NCBI GenBank assembly: GCA_029259935.1
Contig: JAJDEH010000156.1
Span: 1-64,000 of the forward strand
Direction of reading: 5' to 3'
From: Planctomycetota bacterium
GTDB lineage: Bacteria; Planctomycetota; Planctomycetia; Pirellulales; Pirellulaceae
DNA: 64,000 nucleotides
Each line of letters begins with the position of its first letter. Position 1 is the first letter of the stretch. This document shows positions 33,698-43,201 of this stretch, in pieces. Below the pieces are notes generated by a model. That model searched no databases, was not told the DNA's origin, and saw nothing but the letters and a program-made list of their open reading frames with translations. The position numbers and the translations under genes were made by a program.

Positions 33698-34813
33698 TTA
33701 GCTCACGGTGTGTGGCACGCTGGGTTGCGATGTTCCGACCTTCTGAGCCATTGGGGGTGGCGACTCCCACGAGCGTCGCGTGTTGGTACGTCCCACCAGT
33801 AGCCACCCAAAGACGACCACCGTCGCGATACGCAATGCTGCTGTCGACCATGTCGGAAGCCACTGTGAAATGTCGACAATCATCGCGGATCCCGGCGGGC
33901 CAATGCCGAATACCGGTGGCAGGCGGAACCAGTAGTACGTAATGATGGCCGCCGCAGCGAAGACGCTGGCGATGAGCCCGGCCTGCTTCGGCAACGCTTG
34001 GCGCAAAGCAAGGTAAATCAACAGCGTCAGTCCGCCCGCGGCGAACGGAATGCCGTAGGCGACGTGCAGGTTGCTAAAACCTTCCCAGCCGCTGAACTTC
34101 GGCACGTTGTACCAACCCCATACAAACCCCGGAAAGCAGCCAACGAAGGCAGTCCCCACGAACGTTCCGAGCTTTGTGTTGACGGCCGTTTGCGGCGTCA
34201 AGCTCTTGCTGGCTTCCGAACAGGGCGCGACACAGTTGAGGCACGACGAGCAATGCGCGTTGGGGACGGACACGAGGGGCCTGCTGCCGTAGAGCAACTC
34301 AACCGGGTAGACGGGACAAAGGCTCGAGCACCAGCCGCTCTTCCAACTAAAGATGACGCCCATTCCGATGGCCAGCAGCCCCACCACGCCCAAAACCGCG
34401 GCGAGGACCGGGCCGTTGGTGTCTAGCAAAACCTTGCGCAGCGGCACTACCACCAGCAGTAGCACGAACGCCCCCAGATACAGCCGTGCCCGCCACGTTG
34501 GCGAAAGCCGCTTCCTTTTGGATAAGCCAAAGTGGTTGGGAGCCACCGACATGCTTCCCAGCGGACAAACATTGCGCCAAATTCCCGGTGCGATAACAAG
34601 CAACGCGGGCGCGACCGGGATGAGTACATTCCAGAGCAGGTGCAAGCCAAGCTCTGGTTTGACGATGAGGGCCACCCAAATGAACATCCCCAGCGCCCAC
34701 GTCACCACTTGCACCAATCGCCAAAAAGCCTTCACGGGTGGAGACAATTCGTGGTGCGACGGTGCCCCCAGCACCGGGAGATTGGAATTTGATAAGTGGT
34801 CATTCGCTGACAT
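33698..34813 (-). CDS. NapH/CcoG-like membrane iron-sulfur protein
   Basis: A polytopic membrane protein of 371 residues with about seven hydrophobic helices. It carries WRNVCPLGSMS (C83), WCSSLCPVYPVELLYG (C162, C166) and CSSCLNCVAPC (C188, C191, C194, C198). These cysteine-proline motifs mark quinol-oxidising NapH-type and CcoG/RdxA-type proteins that move electrons to periplasmic carriers or handle copper. One complete 4Fe-4S set is present; a second set seen in many homologues is not. The ATG at 34813 gives this topology. It lies about 4 kb upstream of the nxr-like operon on the same strand, separated by plus-strand genes, so a functional link is only suggested. Confidence 0.82.
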   Translation of the reverse strand: MSANDHLSNSNLPVLGAPSHHELSPPVKAFWRLVQVVTWALGMFIWVALIVKPELGLHLLWNVLIPVAPALLVIAPGIWRNVCPLGSMSVAPNHFGLSKRKRLSPTWRARLYLGAFVLLLVVVPLRKVLLDTNGPVLAAVLGVVGLLAIGMGVIFSWKSGWCSSLCPVYPVELLYGSRPLVSVPNAHCSSCLNCVAPCSEASKSLTPQTAVNTKLGTFVGTAFVGCFPGFVWGWYNVPKFSGWEGFSNLHVAYGIPFAAGGLTLLIYLALRQALPKQAGLIASVFAAAAIITYYWFRLPPVFGIGPPGSAMIVDISQWLPTWSTAALRIATVVVFGWLLVGRTNTRRSWESPPPMAQKVGTSQPSVPHTVS

Positions 34814-34848
34814 GGCGACGTCTTGTTGGGTGGATGCTAGAAATAGTA

Positions 34849-34897
34849 GGGCAGACTCCGCCCACCAACACAACTTGTGGTGGGCAGAATCCGCCGC
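34849..34897. repeat. Short imperfect palindrome
   Basis: CCCACCA (34861-34867) pairs with TGGTGGG (34878-34884) around a 10-base loop, flanked by two similar copies of GGGCAGA-TCCGCC. It lies in the 98 bp between the DUF1501 gene and the NapH-like start and is of the kind scattered through planctomycete intergenic regions. Confidence 0.6.
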
Positions 34898-34911
34898 CAA
34901 ACAAAGCCGAA

Positions 34912-36201
34912 CTATGAGAACAGTCCGAGTTTGTCGGCCGAGGCCTTGTGGCCGGGGAAGAAGCTGTCAGGCACTTCAAACTGCATGTGGCCTTGCAGCA
35001 CTTCGCCAAATATGTCGCGGAAATCGGTGGTGACGGGCTGGTCGCGCTTTTGATACAAGACGCTCTTTTGCAGTCCGGTCCACTTTCCGTAGATCTTTCC
35101 GCCATTCATCTTGCCGCCCATCAGCCACATGGCTCCGCCGTGGCCATGGTCCGATCCGGCGTTGCCGTTCTCTTCGGCATTGCGGCCAAATTCGGTACAC
35201 ATCACGATCATCGTGCGGTCGAGGTCTTTGCCCAGATCGGCCATGAATGCCGATAGGCCTTCGGAGAGGAAGGTCATCATGCGGTTCAAGGCTCCATCGT
35301 CGGAGCCCAGGCCAACGTGGTGATCCCAACCGCCGACGTCCGTTGCGGCGACCTCTAATCCCACGCCCGCTTTGATTGCCCGGGCAAGTTTTTGCAACCG
35401 ACCGGCAAACCGGCTGTTGGGATATTCTTGGGGAGCCCCAGATCCGGTGTCTTCTCTTTCCAGGATCTGGTGCAGACGTCTGAGGCCGTAAACCGTCTCG
35501 CGACCGGACGTCATCACCGGGTCCGCCGCGATGCCGGACGTGATGTTCGTCGACTGTTTCAAGATTTTGGCGAGATCCTTCTTCTCATCACCGCCGTAAA
35601 AATTCTCGAACAGGTCCAAAACGTCTTGGAGTGCCTCGAGGTTGCCCGGCACCGCGACAACCGGATAACGGCCCCGCAGCGAACGCGGCAACAGGTCTTG
35701 CATCGCCACCGTGCGTAGCTCGGGCAGTCCGTAGCCCTTTTTGGCATCGGGCACCGTGGCGGCAAGATAACGATTCAGCCAGCCGTCGCGAACCGTGCGG
35801 TTGCCCGGTGCGGCGTATTCCATGAAGTCCTGCGCGTCGAAGTGACTTCGCGTGCTGTGTGGCGAACCACTGTTAATGACCGCGGCCACCTTGCCTTTGT
35901 CGTACCATTCCTTCAGCGAAGCCATCGCGGGATGAAACGCCCATTGGTCGTCAAGGGCGATGGACTTTTCCTCGGGAATGCTGCAAGAAGGCCGAATGGA
36001 ATAATAGTTCTTGTCCTTGTGCGGGATGACCGTGTTGAGCTGGTCCTGGCCACCGCGCAGATAGATAACGACAAGCACGGGATTGTCGCCCGGACCAAAC
36101 GTTCGCTGTTGAGCGCGGGCGGCGGCGTGGAATCCGGCAACGTTAAAACAGACGGCCCCGGACGTGATGGCCGACATCTGAAGAAAGCTGCGACGTTTCA
36201 T
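34912..36201 (-). CDS. DUF1501 Tat-exported protein
   Basis: A 429-residue member of DUF1501, a sulfatase/alkaline-phosphatase-fold-like family of unknown enzymatic role that is strongly expanded in planctomycetes. The ATG at 36201, with AAGGAA upstream, gives a Tat-like start MKRRSFLQMSAITSGAVCF. Family features are LVVIYLRGGQDQLNTVIPHKDK, GVGLEVAATDVGGWDHHVGL and MIVMCTEFGRNAEENGN...HGHGGAMWLMGG, with aspartate/histidine residues in the positions of metal ligands. It follows DUF1800, a pairing seen repeatedly in the phylum, with a strong hairpin in between. Confidence 0.93.
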   Translation of the reverse strand: MKRRSFLQMSAITSGAVCFNVAGFHAAARAQQRTFGPGDNPVLVVIYLRGGQDQLNTVIPHKDKNYYSIRPSCSIPEEKSIALDDQWAFHPAMASLKEWYDKGKVAAVINSGSPHSTRSHFDAQDFMEYAAPGNRTVRDGWLNRYLAATVPDAKKGYGLPELRTVAMQDLLPRSLRGRYPVVAVPGNLEALQDVLDLFENFYGGDEKKDLAKILKQSTNITSGIAADPVMTSGRETVYGLRRLHQILEREDTGSGAPQEYPNSRFAGRLQKLARAIKAGVGLEVAATDVGGWDHHVGLGSDDGALNRMMTFLSEGLSAFMADLGKDLDRTMIVMCTEFGRNAEENGNAGSDHGHGGAMWLMGGKMNGGKIYGKWTGLQKSVLYQKRDQPVTTDFRDIFGEVLQGHMQFEVPDSFFPGHKASADKLGLFS

Positions 36202-36239
36202 GGGTTCGGTTCCTTTTTTGTCTTTATTTTGTGTGCTTA

Positions 36240-36274
36240 GAAACCCCGGCTTCCGGGAGAGAAGCCGGGGTTTC
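36240..36274 (-). terminator. Strong hairpin between DUF1800 and DUF1501 genes
   Basis: GAAACCCCGGCTTC (36240-36253) and GAAGCCGGGGTTTC (36261-36274) form a perfect 14-bp stem with a 7-base loop. On the minus strand only a short mixed T run follows, so it may act as a partial terminator, an RNA stabiliser or a dispersed repeat that adjusts the ratio of the two gene products. Confidence 0.75.
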
Positions 36275-36284
36275 TTATGGAGTT

Positions 36285-38006
36285 TTACTGTCGTTGGAAT
36301 TCCGGCGATCCGAGCAAGATGCCGACAATGTAGCGGCCTAGTTGCTCGGGCTTCGGATTCTGCCTGGCGAACTTGGCGACCACGGCATCCAGCGCTTCGG
36401 CAGTCTTCTCGGTATGGCCGCCCGGCAGGATCCGTTTGGTTAAGACCTCGACCCATTGCACCGGGTTGTTGGGCTTGAGTCCTTCCCAATAGGAATCAGG
36501 AATTCGCACGCCATAGACCTGCTCCAGGCCCAAGCCAAGAGCAAACTGCCAACGTGGAGCCATGGTGCCCGGATCGCGCCAAGCGTCCGCCTGGTCGTAG
36601 TAGCCGGTTGGATCCTCGCACTGGTAGATCGGTTCGCTCATTGAGGTCAGCGCTTGGTGAATGCCACGAGTCGATTCAATTTCGGCATCGGTGACACGCA
36701 GCGCGCTGGCAACAAACTCGAAGGGGCGTTTGAACTTCGCCTGATAGTGATGCGGATTGTAGAACTCCTCGTCCGTCACGATCGCCTTATAGACTGTCGG
36801 CAGATCGCTTTTACTTTTCATGTACACCTTGGCGACTCGATCCACCAACTCCTGGGGTGGATTGTCGGCAACCAGGTATCGGCACAACTTGTACGAGATG
36901 AAGTTCGCCGTCCCTTCATGCGAGACAAGCATGTTGAGAATGGCCTGGCCTTCCAGTTCCGGGTTACGCGGATTGGGCCGCATTCGCTTGCCGAGAATCT
37001 GGCGAGCTTCGCTGGCGTGCATGTCCCGGCGGAATTGGAATGTGATCGGTTTCGACGGGTCTTGCTGCACGGTCCAGCCAGTTAGAGCGTAGGCGACGGC
37101 CACCACATCGTCTTGCGTATAGTGGTTGTCGACACCCAAGGTGTGCAATTCCATCAACTCCCGCCCGTAGTTTTCATTGATCCCTTTCATTTTGGCGATG
37201 TCAACGGCTTCTTGCATCGCGCCGAAGTCTCGACCTTCGAGCCACGCCTTTTGAGCTGCCTCGATCAGGCTCTTCCGGGGCGGAGCGCGCGAAATGTAGT
37301 TGTCCAGATAGACCAGCATCGCGGGATGGCGGGCCTGCTTGTTGAGCATCTTTTCAAACGTGCCAAGCGCTTCACCACGGATCACGTCGCGTTCATACTC
37401 GGTCGCGTAATACTTCACGTTGCCTTTCGAGACGTCCACGTTAAAGTGGTTTCGCCAGAAGTCACAAGCCACTTCACGAAACTGGTTCTTACTATACGTG
37501 GCAGTGTAAACGACGGTGTCTTTGAGTTGATTTCTCGGCACGTCCTGTAGCGCCCGCAACTCGGCACGCAACTTCTTCTCCGTCGGTGTGGCGTTTTTCT
37601 TTCGAGGTGGGATCGGCTTACGATACTCCTGGACCATCTCTTGGTTCGAGAGTGGCAAGGAGGCCAGCTTCGAGAGCCGCTCTTGAAGCTCTTTCGATTC
37701 AGCGGCTTCGCCCTTCAGTTGCATCTCAAGCCACTTTTTCAGGCCGACTTGTTCGACTTCATAGATGGCTTCGTCCGTCACGCCAAACGTCAGACGGCTG
37801 AGAACGTGATGAATGCGCTCGCGATCGTCAAGCGGCTTATCTGGCTCGCGCCACAAAGATGGCGTCCCCTCCCGCGCTTCGCGGCCGAAGTTGGTTTTTC
37901 CCTCCTCCGCTTTCTCCTGCCCGTCGGCCGCGAGAAGAGGTGACAATGCAATCAGCAGTACAAAAAAAGACTTCCACAACGGCTCGTATTTGGTGACGGC
38001 TCCCAT
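36285..38006 (-). CDS. DUF1800 exported protein
   Basis: A 573-residue DUF1800 protein with a signal peptide (FFVLLIALSPLLAADG). Family features include RIHHVLSRLTFGVTDEAI, VACDFWRNHFNVDV, RELMELHTLGVDNHYTQDDVVAVAYALTGWTV, LVSHEGTANFISYKLCRYLVADNPP and KRPFEFVASALR. DUF1800 and DUF1501 products are almost always encoded together and are thought to act together at the cell surface; their biochemical job is not established. ATG at 38006 follows AAGGGAT. The gene begins after an 810-bp region without genes. Confidence 0.93.
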   Translation of the reverse strand: MGAVTKYEPLWKSFFVLLIALSPLLAADGQEKAEEGKTNFGREAREGTPSLWREPDKPLDDRERIHHVLSRLTFGVTDEAIYEVEQVGLKKWLEMQLKGEAAESKELQERLSKLASLPLSNQEMVQEYRKPIPPRKKNATPTEKKLRAELRALQDVPRNQLKDTVVYTATYSKNQFREVACDFWRNHFNVDVSKGNVKYYATEYERDVIRGEALGTFEKMLNKQARHPAMLVYLDNYISRAPPRKSLIEAAQKAWLEGRDFGAMQEAVDIAKMKGINENYGRELMELHTLGVDNHYTQDDVVAVAYALTGWTVQQDPSKPITFQFRRDMHASEARQILGKRMRPNPRNPELEGQAILNMLVSHEGTANFISYKLCRYLVADNPPQELVDRVAKVYMKSKSDLPTVYKAIVTDEEFYNPHHYQAKFKRPFEFVASALRVTDAEIESTRGIHQALTSMSEPIYQCEDPTGYYDQADAWRDPGTMAPRWQFALGLGLEQVYGVRIPDSYWEGLKPNNPVQWVEVLTKRILPGGHTEKTAEALDAVVAKFARQNPKPEQLGRYIVGILLGSPEFQRQ

Positions 38007-38816
38007 GTCGCGATCCCTTTTTCGTGAATTCAATTCTGGAGTATTGGGGACCGCAGGACGGAACAATCAGTCCGAATCGCGTGGCCGGTTGGGGTGGAGA
38101 AACCGCGATCAAAGATTTAGCGGAGAGGGTAACACCACAACGTTTGGCAAAGCACCGCGCGTTGATTCAACGAACAAGATTGTTCCTCCTACAGTCAACA
38201 GTGATGACAGGCAGGTTTGGTAAGAGGACGCGCGGTCTGGTTGGGGTGCCTGACTCGCGGCTGAACGGGTGACTGCGAATCCTTGCGACTGAACCTATTT
38301 CCGTGACCACCTGTCAGGCGAATAGCGTGCCAAACCCCCAGTTCTCTCTTTCGATCTTCACATTTCAACGGAATCCTCTTGACTAATTGAAATACAGAAA
38401 ATTAGGTGAGTACAAAAGTGTGCGTGTTCCGTCCGCGCGCCCGCGCGCGCGTCGGCGGGCGCTTTCGTCGCAAATCGTTTTGCTGATTGCGAATAAATGC
38501 AAATGGACATGCGCGCTAGCTGGCACCGCATGAGGCGGAGATCTAGTGAAATGCACCAAGGATTGCCGTGTTTCTTGACCCATCAGTGCTTACCCGCGCG
38601 CTCCAGTTCGAACCATGCCCGAAACCAACGCGCGCCGAGGACCGCAAGTCCAGGATTACCCTTCAAATTGGCACGTAATCTGCGATAGCAACCCACTGCG
38701 CTTCAGGTGTGCGGTGGTCAGAGTCAAATCTCTCCCACAAAGTTACAATTGGAGTTCAGCTTTTCCTTGTCAGTGTCACCCAAAAGCCCCAACTCCAATC
38801 AAATCGGGGGAGCGCT
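38007..38816. other. Long gene-free region
   Basis: 810 bp between divergent genes (DUF1800 on the minus strand, the VWA gene on the plus strand). It holds a GC-alternating hairpin, GCGCCCGC at 38437-38444 with GCGGGCGC at 38455-38462, followed by TTTCG, and an AT-richer stretch around 38370-38405 with a TTGACT box. Short frames here show no motif. It may hold an untranslated RNA or long leaders for both genes; I see no better explanation. Confidence 0.45.
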
Positions 38817-40796
38817 ATGAGCCTTGCTGATCACCATCGCTGGTGGCACGGGGAAGCCGACGACGAGTCCCGCTTCCAACTCAACGACGACCTAAAGTCG
38901 TTTCTCTCCAGCATCATCGTTCATTTGGCGATTTTCGTTTTGCTGGCGCTGTTGCCGGTCGCATCATTGGTGAAAGATCACGTAACGATCTTCGTAGCCC
39001 CACAAGAGTTGATCGAACCGGAGATCGATGAAGTCGAGTTAACCGTCGACGTAACCGTGACGGATGATTGGCTGAACGAAGTGGGCGCGCCTAGCGCGGG
39101 CACCTTCGACGAGGCGGCCAAAATGGCTCTGGGCGATGTCTTGAAGTTATCCGATCCCTCGGAGTTGGCGGAAGAGCCCGCGGATGTCTCAAGCCTCGAC
39201 GTCACGATGGCCGAATTCTTCTCCAACGGCGACAGCGACAAGCTGTTCAAGGACCTGGCTGGCATTAAAGGCTCGGTCGTCAACGCTTCGACCGACCAAG
39301 GCTCGGTGGACCGCATCACCGAGGAGATCGTCTCGCGTTTGGAATCAAGCGACCTCTTGGTCGTATGGCTGATGGATGCATCGGAAAGCCTGCGGCCGCG
39401 GCGCGAACACATCATCAGCCGTTTCGCGCGCGTTTACACCGAACTGGACGAATTAACGAGCGACCAAGGCGGCAGTCTGCTGACCAGTGTCGCGTCATTC
39501 GGGCGAAGTATGAAGGTGATGACGCCCAAACCCACGGCGGATCGCAGGGAAATCCTGGCGGCGGTGCGCGAGATTGAGGCCGATGAGTCGGGCGTCGAAA
39601 ATGTCTTCACCGCGATTAAGGGCATCGCGGCAACCTACGGCAAAACGGCCAAGACGGGCCGCAAGGTGATGCTGGTTGTCGTGACCGATGAACGAGGTAA
39701 CGACGAAGCGTCGGTGGACGAAGCGATCAAGATGCTGCAGCGGCACACGATGGCGCTCTACGTAATCGGTCCGGTCGCTCCGTTTGCTCGTGAAGAGGTG
39801 ACGGTCAAGTGGGTGGATCCCAGCAGTCACGAAAACTACTATTTGCCCGTCGACCGCGGCCCCGAAACGGCCTATGCCGAACATGCTCGCTTGGCCGTTT
39901 GGCGGGATGGTCCGTCGCATGATCCGATTTCGTCTGGGTTCGGTCCCTACGGCTTGGCTCGCATTACGCATGCCAATGGCGGACTGTATCTGCTCACGAA
40001 TGACGAAACCATCTCGGGGCCAACTTTCGACGTACAACGCTTGTTGAATTACCGCCCGGCGTACATCTCGCACAAGGACTACGAGAAGGCCGCGGAAAAG
40101 AACCCGTTGCGTCTGGCCGTGCTGCGCACGACGCAAGCCAGCAACGAATTGATCAAAGAGCCGCTGCCGCGAACTTTCCTGGCGGCGGGAATCCAATTCG
40201 AGATTAAGCCGGTCAAAAAACAAATCGGCAAAACGATGGACATACTGAACCGCGCGGTGAGCGAGTTGGCCGCGGTCGAAAAGGAACGGGGCAAGGAAAC
40301 ATCTCCGCGCTGGCAGGCACATTACGACTTGCTGGTGGGCCGACTGCTGGCCAACCGCGTGCGTTGCTATTCATCCACGAAACTGCTGGAGAGCATGTAC
40401 AACGATCCGCAAGTGCCCGAAAACGGCACCAAGAATGCCTGGCTATTGGGCGCACCGGGAAATGTCGAAGCGGCCGGCCCCACGTTACCGCCGGAAGTGA
40501 AGCAAGATGCCGACGCAGCTCGCGAGCATTTGCGACGCGTGGTGGACGAACATGGTAACACGCCTTGGGCGGTGCTGGCCCAGGCCGAATTGGATTTCCC
40601 ACTCACGTTTCAATGGCAACAAGCCTTCAAGGAGCCGCCCGAAGGCGTGCCGCTGCCTTGGGACAAGAAGCCGTGGGAAGCCCTGACGGCGGAAGAAAAG
40701 GTGGCGAAACTCGCGTTCGAGAAGAAAAAAGCGGCACGTGCCGAGCGAAAGAAGGAAAGTGAGAAAAAGGAAAAGAAGCCACCCCCGAAATTGTAG
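38817..40796 (+). CDS. Membrane-anchored VWA-domain protein
   Basis: A 659-residue protein. The ATG at 38817 follows GGGGGAGCGCT, a strong ribosome site. One transmembrane helix (about 30-52) with a short cytoplasmic N-terminus is followed by an acidic region (EPEIDEVELTVDV) and a von Willebrand A domain beginning LVVWLMDASES, with the metal-ion-dependent adhesion site D187-x-S-x-S191. The C-terminal third is helical and ends in a highly basic lysine-rich tail (EKKAARAERKKESEKKEKK). The function is unknown. The next gene also has a single helix followed by a similar extracytoplasmic hydrophobic run, suggesting that the two act together. Confidence 0.82.
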   Translation: MSLADHHRWWHGEADDESRFQLNDDLKSFLSSIIVHLAIFVLLALLPVASLVKDHVTIFVAPQELIEPEIDEVELTVDVTVTDDWLNEVGAPSAGTFDEAAKMALGDVLKLSDPSELAEEPADVSSLDVTMAEFFSNGDSDKLFKDLAGIKGSVVNASTDQGSVDRITEEIVSRLESSDLLVVWLMDASESLRPRREHIISRFARVYTELDELTSDQGGSLLTSVASFGRSMKVMTPKPTADRREILAAVREIEADESGVENVFTAIKGIAATYGKTAKTGRKVMLVVVTDERGNDEASVDEAIKMLQRHTMALYVIGPVAPFAREEVTVKWVDPSSHENYYLPVDRGPETAYAEHARLAVWRDGPSHDPISSGFGPYGLARITHANGGLYLLTNDETISGPTFDVQRLLNYRPAYISHKDYEKAAEKNPLRLAVLRTTQASNELIKEPLPRTFLAAGIQFEIKPVKKQIGKTMDILNRAVSELAAVEKERGKETSPRWQAHYDLLVGRLLANRVRCYSSTKLLESMYNDPQVPENGTKNAWLLGAPGNVEAAGPTLPPEVKQDADAAREHLRRVVDEHGNTPWAVLAQAELDFPLTFQWQQAFKEPPEGVPLPWDKKPWEALTAEEKVAKLAFEKKKAARAERKKESEKKEKKPPPKL

Positions 40797-40882
40797 ACTT
40801 TGCTCGGCGCGGATCTTCCAGCCCCACCGACCGCCGAAGTATCCCATGGCCATACCCATATCAGGAGACCTTCGGCTGGCCG

Positions 40883-43159
40883 GTGTCGCTCGGATGGCAC
40901 CTAGGGCGGTACCGGCCACGAAAGAGCGATCTGGTGAGACGAAAACGAACAGTCAAAGATGTCATCAATCGTCAACGTTCCACCGGTGCCGAGTTGCTTG
41001 GCAATGACCAAGTTCAGCCACCTCAACCGCCAATCGTCCAGCCAGATGCCGGCAATCAAACCGTTCCGCCGACCGCCTATTATCAACCAACTCCACAATT
41101 AATTCAGCCACCTCCGGCGGTTCCTCCCACGTTTCCCAATCCAGCGGGCCAGCCTGTCGCGGCCAACCAGGTCCCCGGCGTACAACCGGTCGTTCCGATT
41201 CAGGCACCGCCAACACTCTTTCCACCGCAGGCCCCAGCCAGTCAGACGGTTCTCGCGCAGCCCGCGGTCCCGGTTGAGCCGATTCAAGATGTCTCGCTGG
41301 AGCAGAACAACAGTGCGGCTCCAGCGCCGCTGCCAAATCAACCCGTACTTACGAATCAGGACGTCACGGCCGGGCCAGTCGTGGAACCTGAAGGCAGCCA
41401 AACCCCCGTCGCGGCACTCTCTGGCAATCAGGTCTCAAAGGAACAGAAGAAAGAGGAAGAACAAACGCCTAGCCAGGCGATAAAACAGGTTCCTCAAGAG
41501 TCGAAGGCGAAAAAAAACGCGAAACGAACTTCCCAAAAGAAAAAAAACGCATCTCGTGCCACCGGGAAAAACTCAGGGGCCGGTACAAAAAAGAATCCCA
41601 CTTCTAAAAAGAGCGCCACCGCAAGCAAGAGCCTCACTTCCAGAGAAGGCCCAGATTCAGAACAGAGCCCTGCAAAAAACAGTTCAGCGAAACGGGACGC
41701 ACCTTCGCAACCTGCAAAGCGGTCCAAACGAACTCCCGATCAAGAGTCGAAACCTCGTGCAGCGGGATTTCATTGGAGAGTTCAGCCAAGCGACGCTGAG
41801 GAAACAACCGATGGTACTCGACAAGCGGTGGCGCGCAGCGCCCCGGCGTGGCTAATCAGTCTGGTTGGGCACATGCTGTTGCTGCTGCTGATCGGCGTCT
41901 TGACCGTGCCTCAATTGATCAGCGAGGTCGTTTCCATCGACGTCGTGTTTGCCGAAGACTTGGGCATGCAATTGGATGACGACTCGATGACGTTCGATTT
42001 ACTGGACGCCGAAGTCCCTGAATTGGTGGAACTGACCGAGGTGCCGCCCGTGGTATTACCGGCGGTCGCGCCCCCCTTGGATCCCACCCTGGCGGGCACC
42101 GCACCAGCCAGTGAGGTCGAAACGCCAACCGTGGGTGTCGCGCTTTCCGGCCGGAAAGACGGAATGAAGAAGGCTCTGCTAGGAAAGTACGGCGGAACCA
42201 ACTCGACGGAAGAGGCCGTCCAGCGAGGATTGGAATGGCTGGCCCGATTCCAGCATCATGATGGCTCTTGGAGCTTGATGGGTCCATATTCCGATCCAGG
42301 CACCGTGGAAAACAAAACTGCGGCCACGGCGATGGCGTTGCTGGCCTTTCAGGGCGCTGGCAACACGCACAAGAAGGGTGAGTTTCAAAAGAACGTGGAA
42401 CGAGGTTGGAAGGCCTTGCTGAAAATGCAGAATGCCGAAGGCGACTTTTACGTCGGCGAGGTCCCCAACCAACATTTGTATTCGCACGGCCAAGCCACGA
42501 TTGCCGTTTGCGAACTCTACGGCATGAGCCGCGATCCAGCGTTCCGTGAGCCGGCTCAGCGCGCGGTCGATTTTGCAGTCAAGGCGCAGTCGCCGGAAGG
42601 TGGTTGGCGTTACTATCCCGGCCGCGACAGTGATACGTCGGTGACCGGTTGGTATGTCATGGGCTTGCAGAGTGCTCTTATGGCGGGGCTCAAGGTTCCG
42701 GAAGAAACTCTGCAACGTATTCACAGCTTCCTGGACACTGTGCAACGCGAAGACGGCGCGCGTTACATTTACCAACCCAATCAAAAGGTCAGCCCCACGA
42801 TGACTGCCGAAGCACTGTTATGCAGGCAGTATCTCGGCTGGTCGCGCGACGATCCGCGGCTGGTTTCTGGTGTTGAGTACGTGCTGGAAAACGCCATCGA
42901 CTGGGATGAAGATCAAAACGTCTACTATTGGTACTACGCGGCCCAACTGACGCATCATATGGAAGGCGAATACTGGGACCGCTGGAATCAGGTGATGCGG
43001 GATGTGATTCCCAAGAACCAAGATCTGTCGCGCAGGGAACTGGGAAGTTGGAGCCCCGTCGAAGACCGCTGGGGCGGCCTGGGAGGCAGGCTCTATACGA
43101 CCTGCATGTGCATCTACATGCTTGAGGTCTATTACCGCCACCTGCCGATCTATTCTTAA
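40883..43159 (+). CDS. Prenyltransferase/squalene-cyclase-fold protein with long disordered, basic N-terminus
   Basis: A 758-residue protein. The first roughly 160 residues are Pro/Gln/Val rich; about 200-300 are Lys/Ser/Ala rich and very basic. A transmembrane helix (about 322-343, LISLVGHMLLLLLIGVLTVPQ) follows, then an acidic stretch, and from about residue 445 an (alpha/alpha) barrel repeat domain with HDGSWS, SPEGGWRYYPGRDSD and YYWYYAAQLTHHMEG. Such repeats occur in squalene cyclases and protein prenyltransferases; the catalytic DDTA-type motif is not seen, so it may be a binding member. Start could be GTG at 40883 or GTG at 40934. It follows the VWA gene by 86 bp. Confidence 0.8.
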   Translation: MSLGWHLGRYRPRKSDLVRRKRTVKDVINRQRSTGAELLGNDQVQPPQPPIVQPDAGNQTVPPTAYYQPTPQLIQPPPAVPPTFPNPAGQPVAANQVPGVQPVVPIQAPPTLFPPQAPASQTVLAQPAVPVEPIQDVSLEQNNSAAPAPLPNQPVLTNQDVTAGPVVEPEGSQTPVAALSGNQVSKEQKKEEEQTPSQAIKQVPQESKAKKNAKRTSQKKKNASRATGKNSGAGTKKNPTSKKSATASKSLTSREGPDSEQSPAKNSSAKRDAPSQPAKRSKRTPDQESKPRAAGFHWRVQPSDAEETTDGTRQAVARSAPAWLISLVGHMLLLLLIGVLTVPQLISEVVSIDVVFAEDLGMQLDDDSMTFDLLDAEVPELVELTEVPPVVLPAVAPPLDPTLAGTAPASEVETPTVGVALSGRKDGMKKALLGKYGGTNSTEEAVQRGLEWLARFQHHDGSWSLMGPYSDPGTVENKTAATAMALLAFQGAGNTHKKGEFQKNVERGWKALLKMQNAEGDFYVGEVPNQHLYSHGQATIAVCELYGMSRDPAFREPAQRAVDFAVKAQSPEGGWRYYPGRDSDTSVTGWYVMGLQSALMAGLKVPEETLQRIHSFLDTVQREDGARYIYQPNQKVSPTMTAEALLCRQYLGWSRDDPRLVSGVEYVLENAIDWDEDQNVYYWYYAAQLTHHMEGEYWDRWNQVMRDVIPKNQDLSRRELGSWSPVEDRWGGLGGRLYTTCMCIYMLEVYYRHLPIYS

Positions 43160-43201
43160 CGGCCATGGACTGCCGGGGAGCATGACTCCACACGGCGTCC
43201 A

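Noticed and set aside
33567..33863. A 98-codon minus-strand frame
   Set aside because: It overlaps the NapH-like coding sequence in another frame and has no family features.
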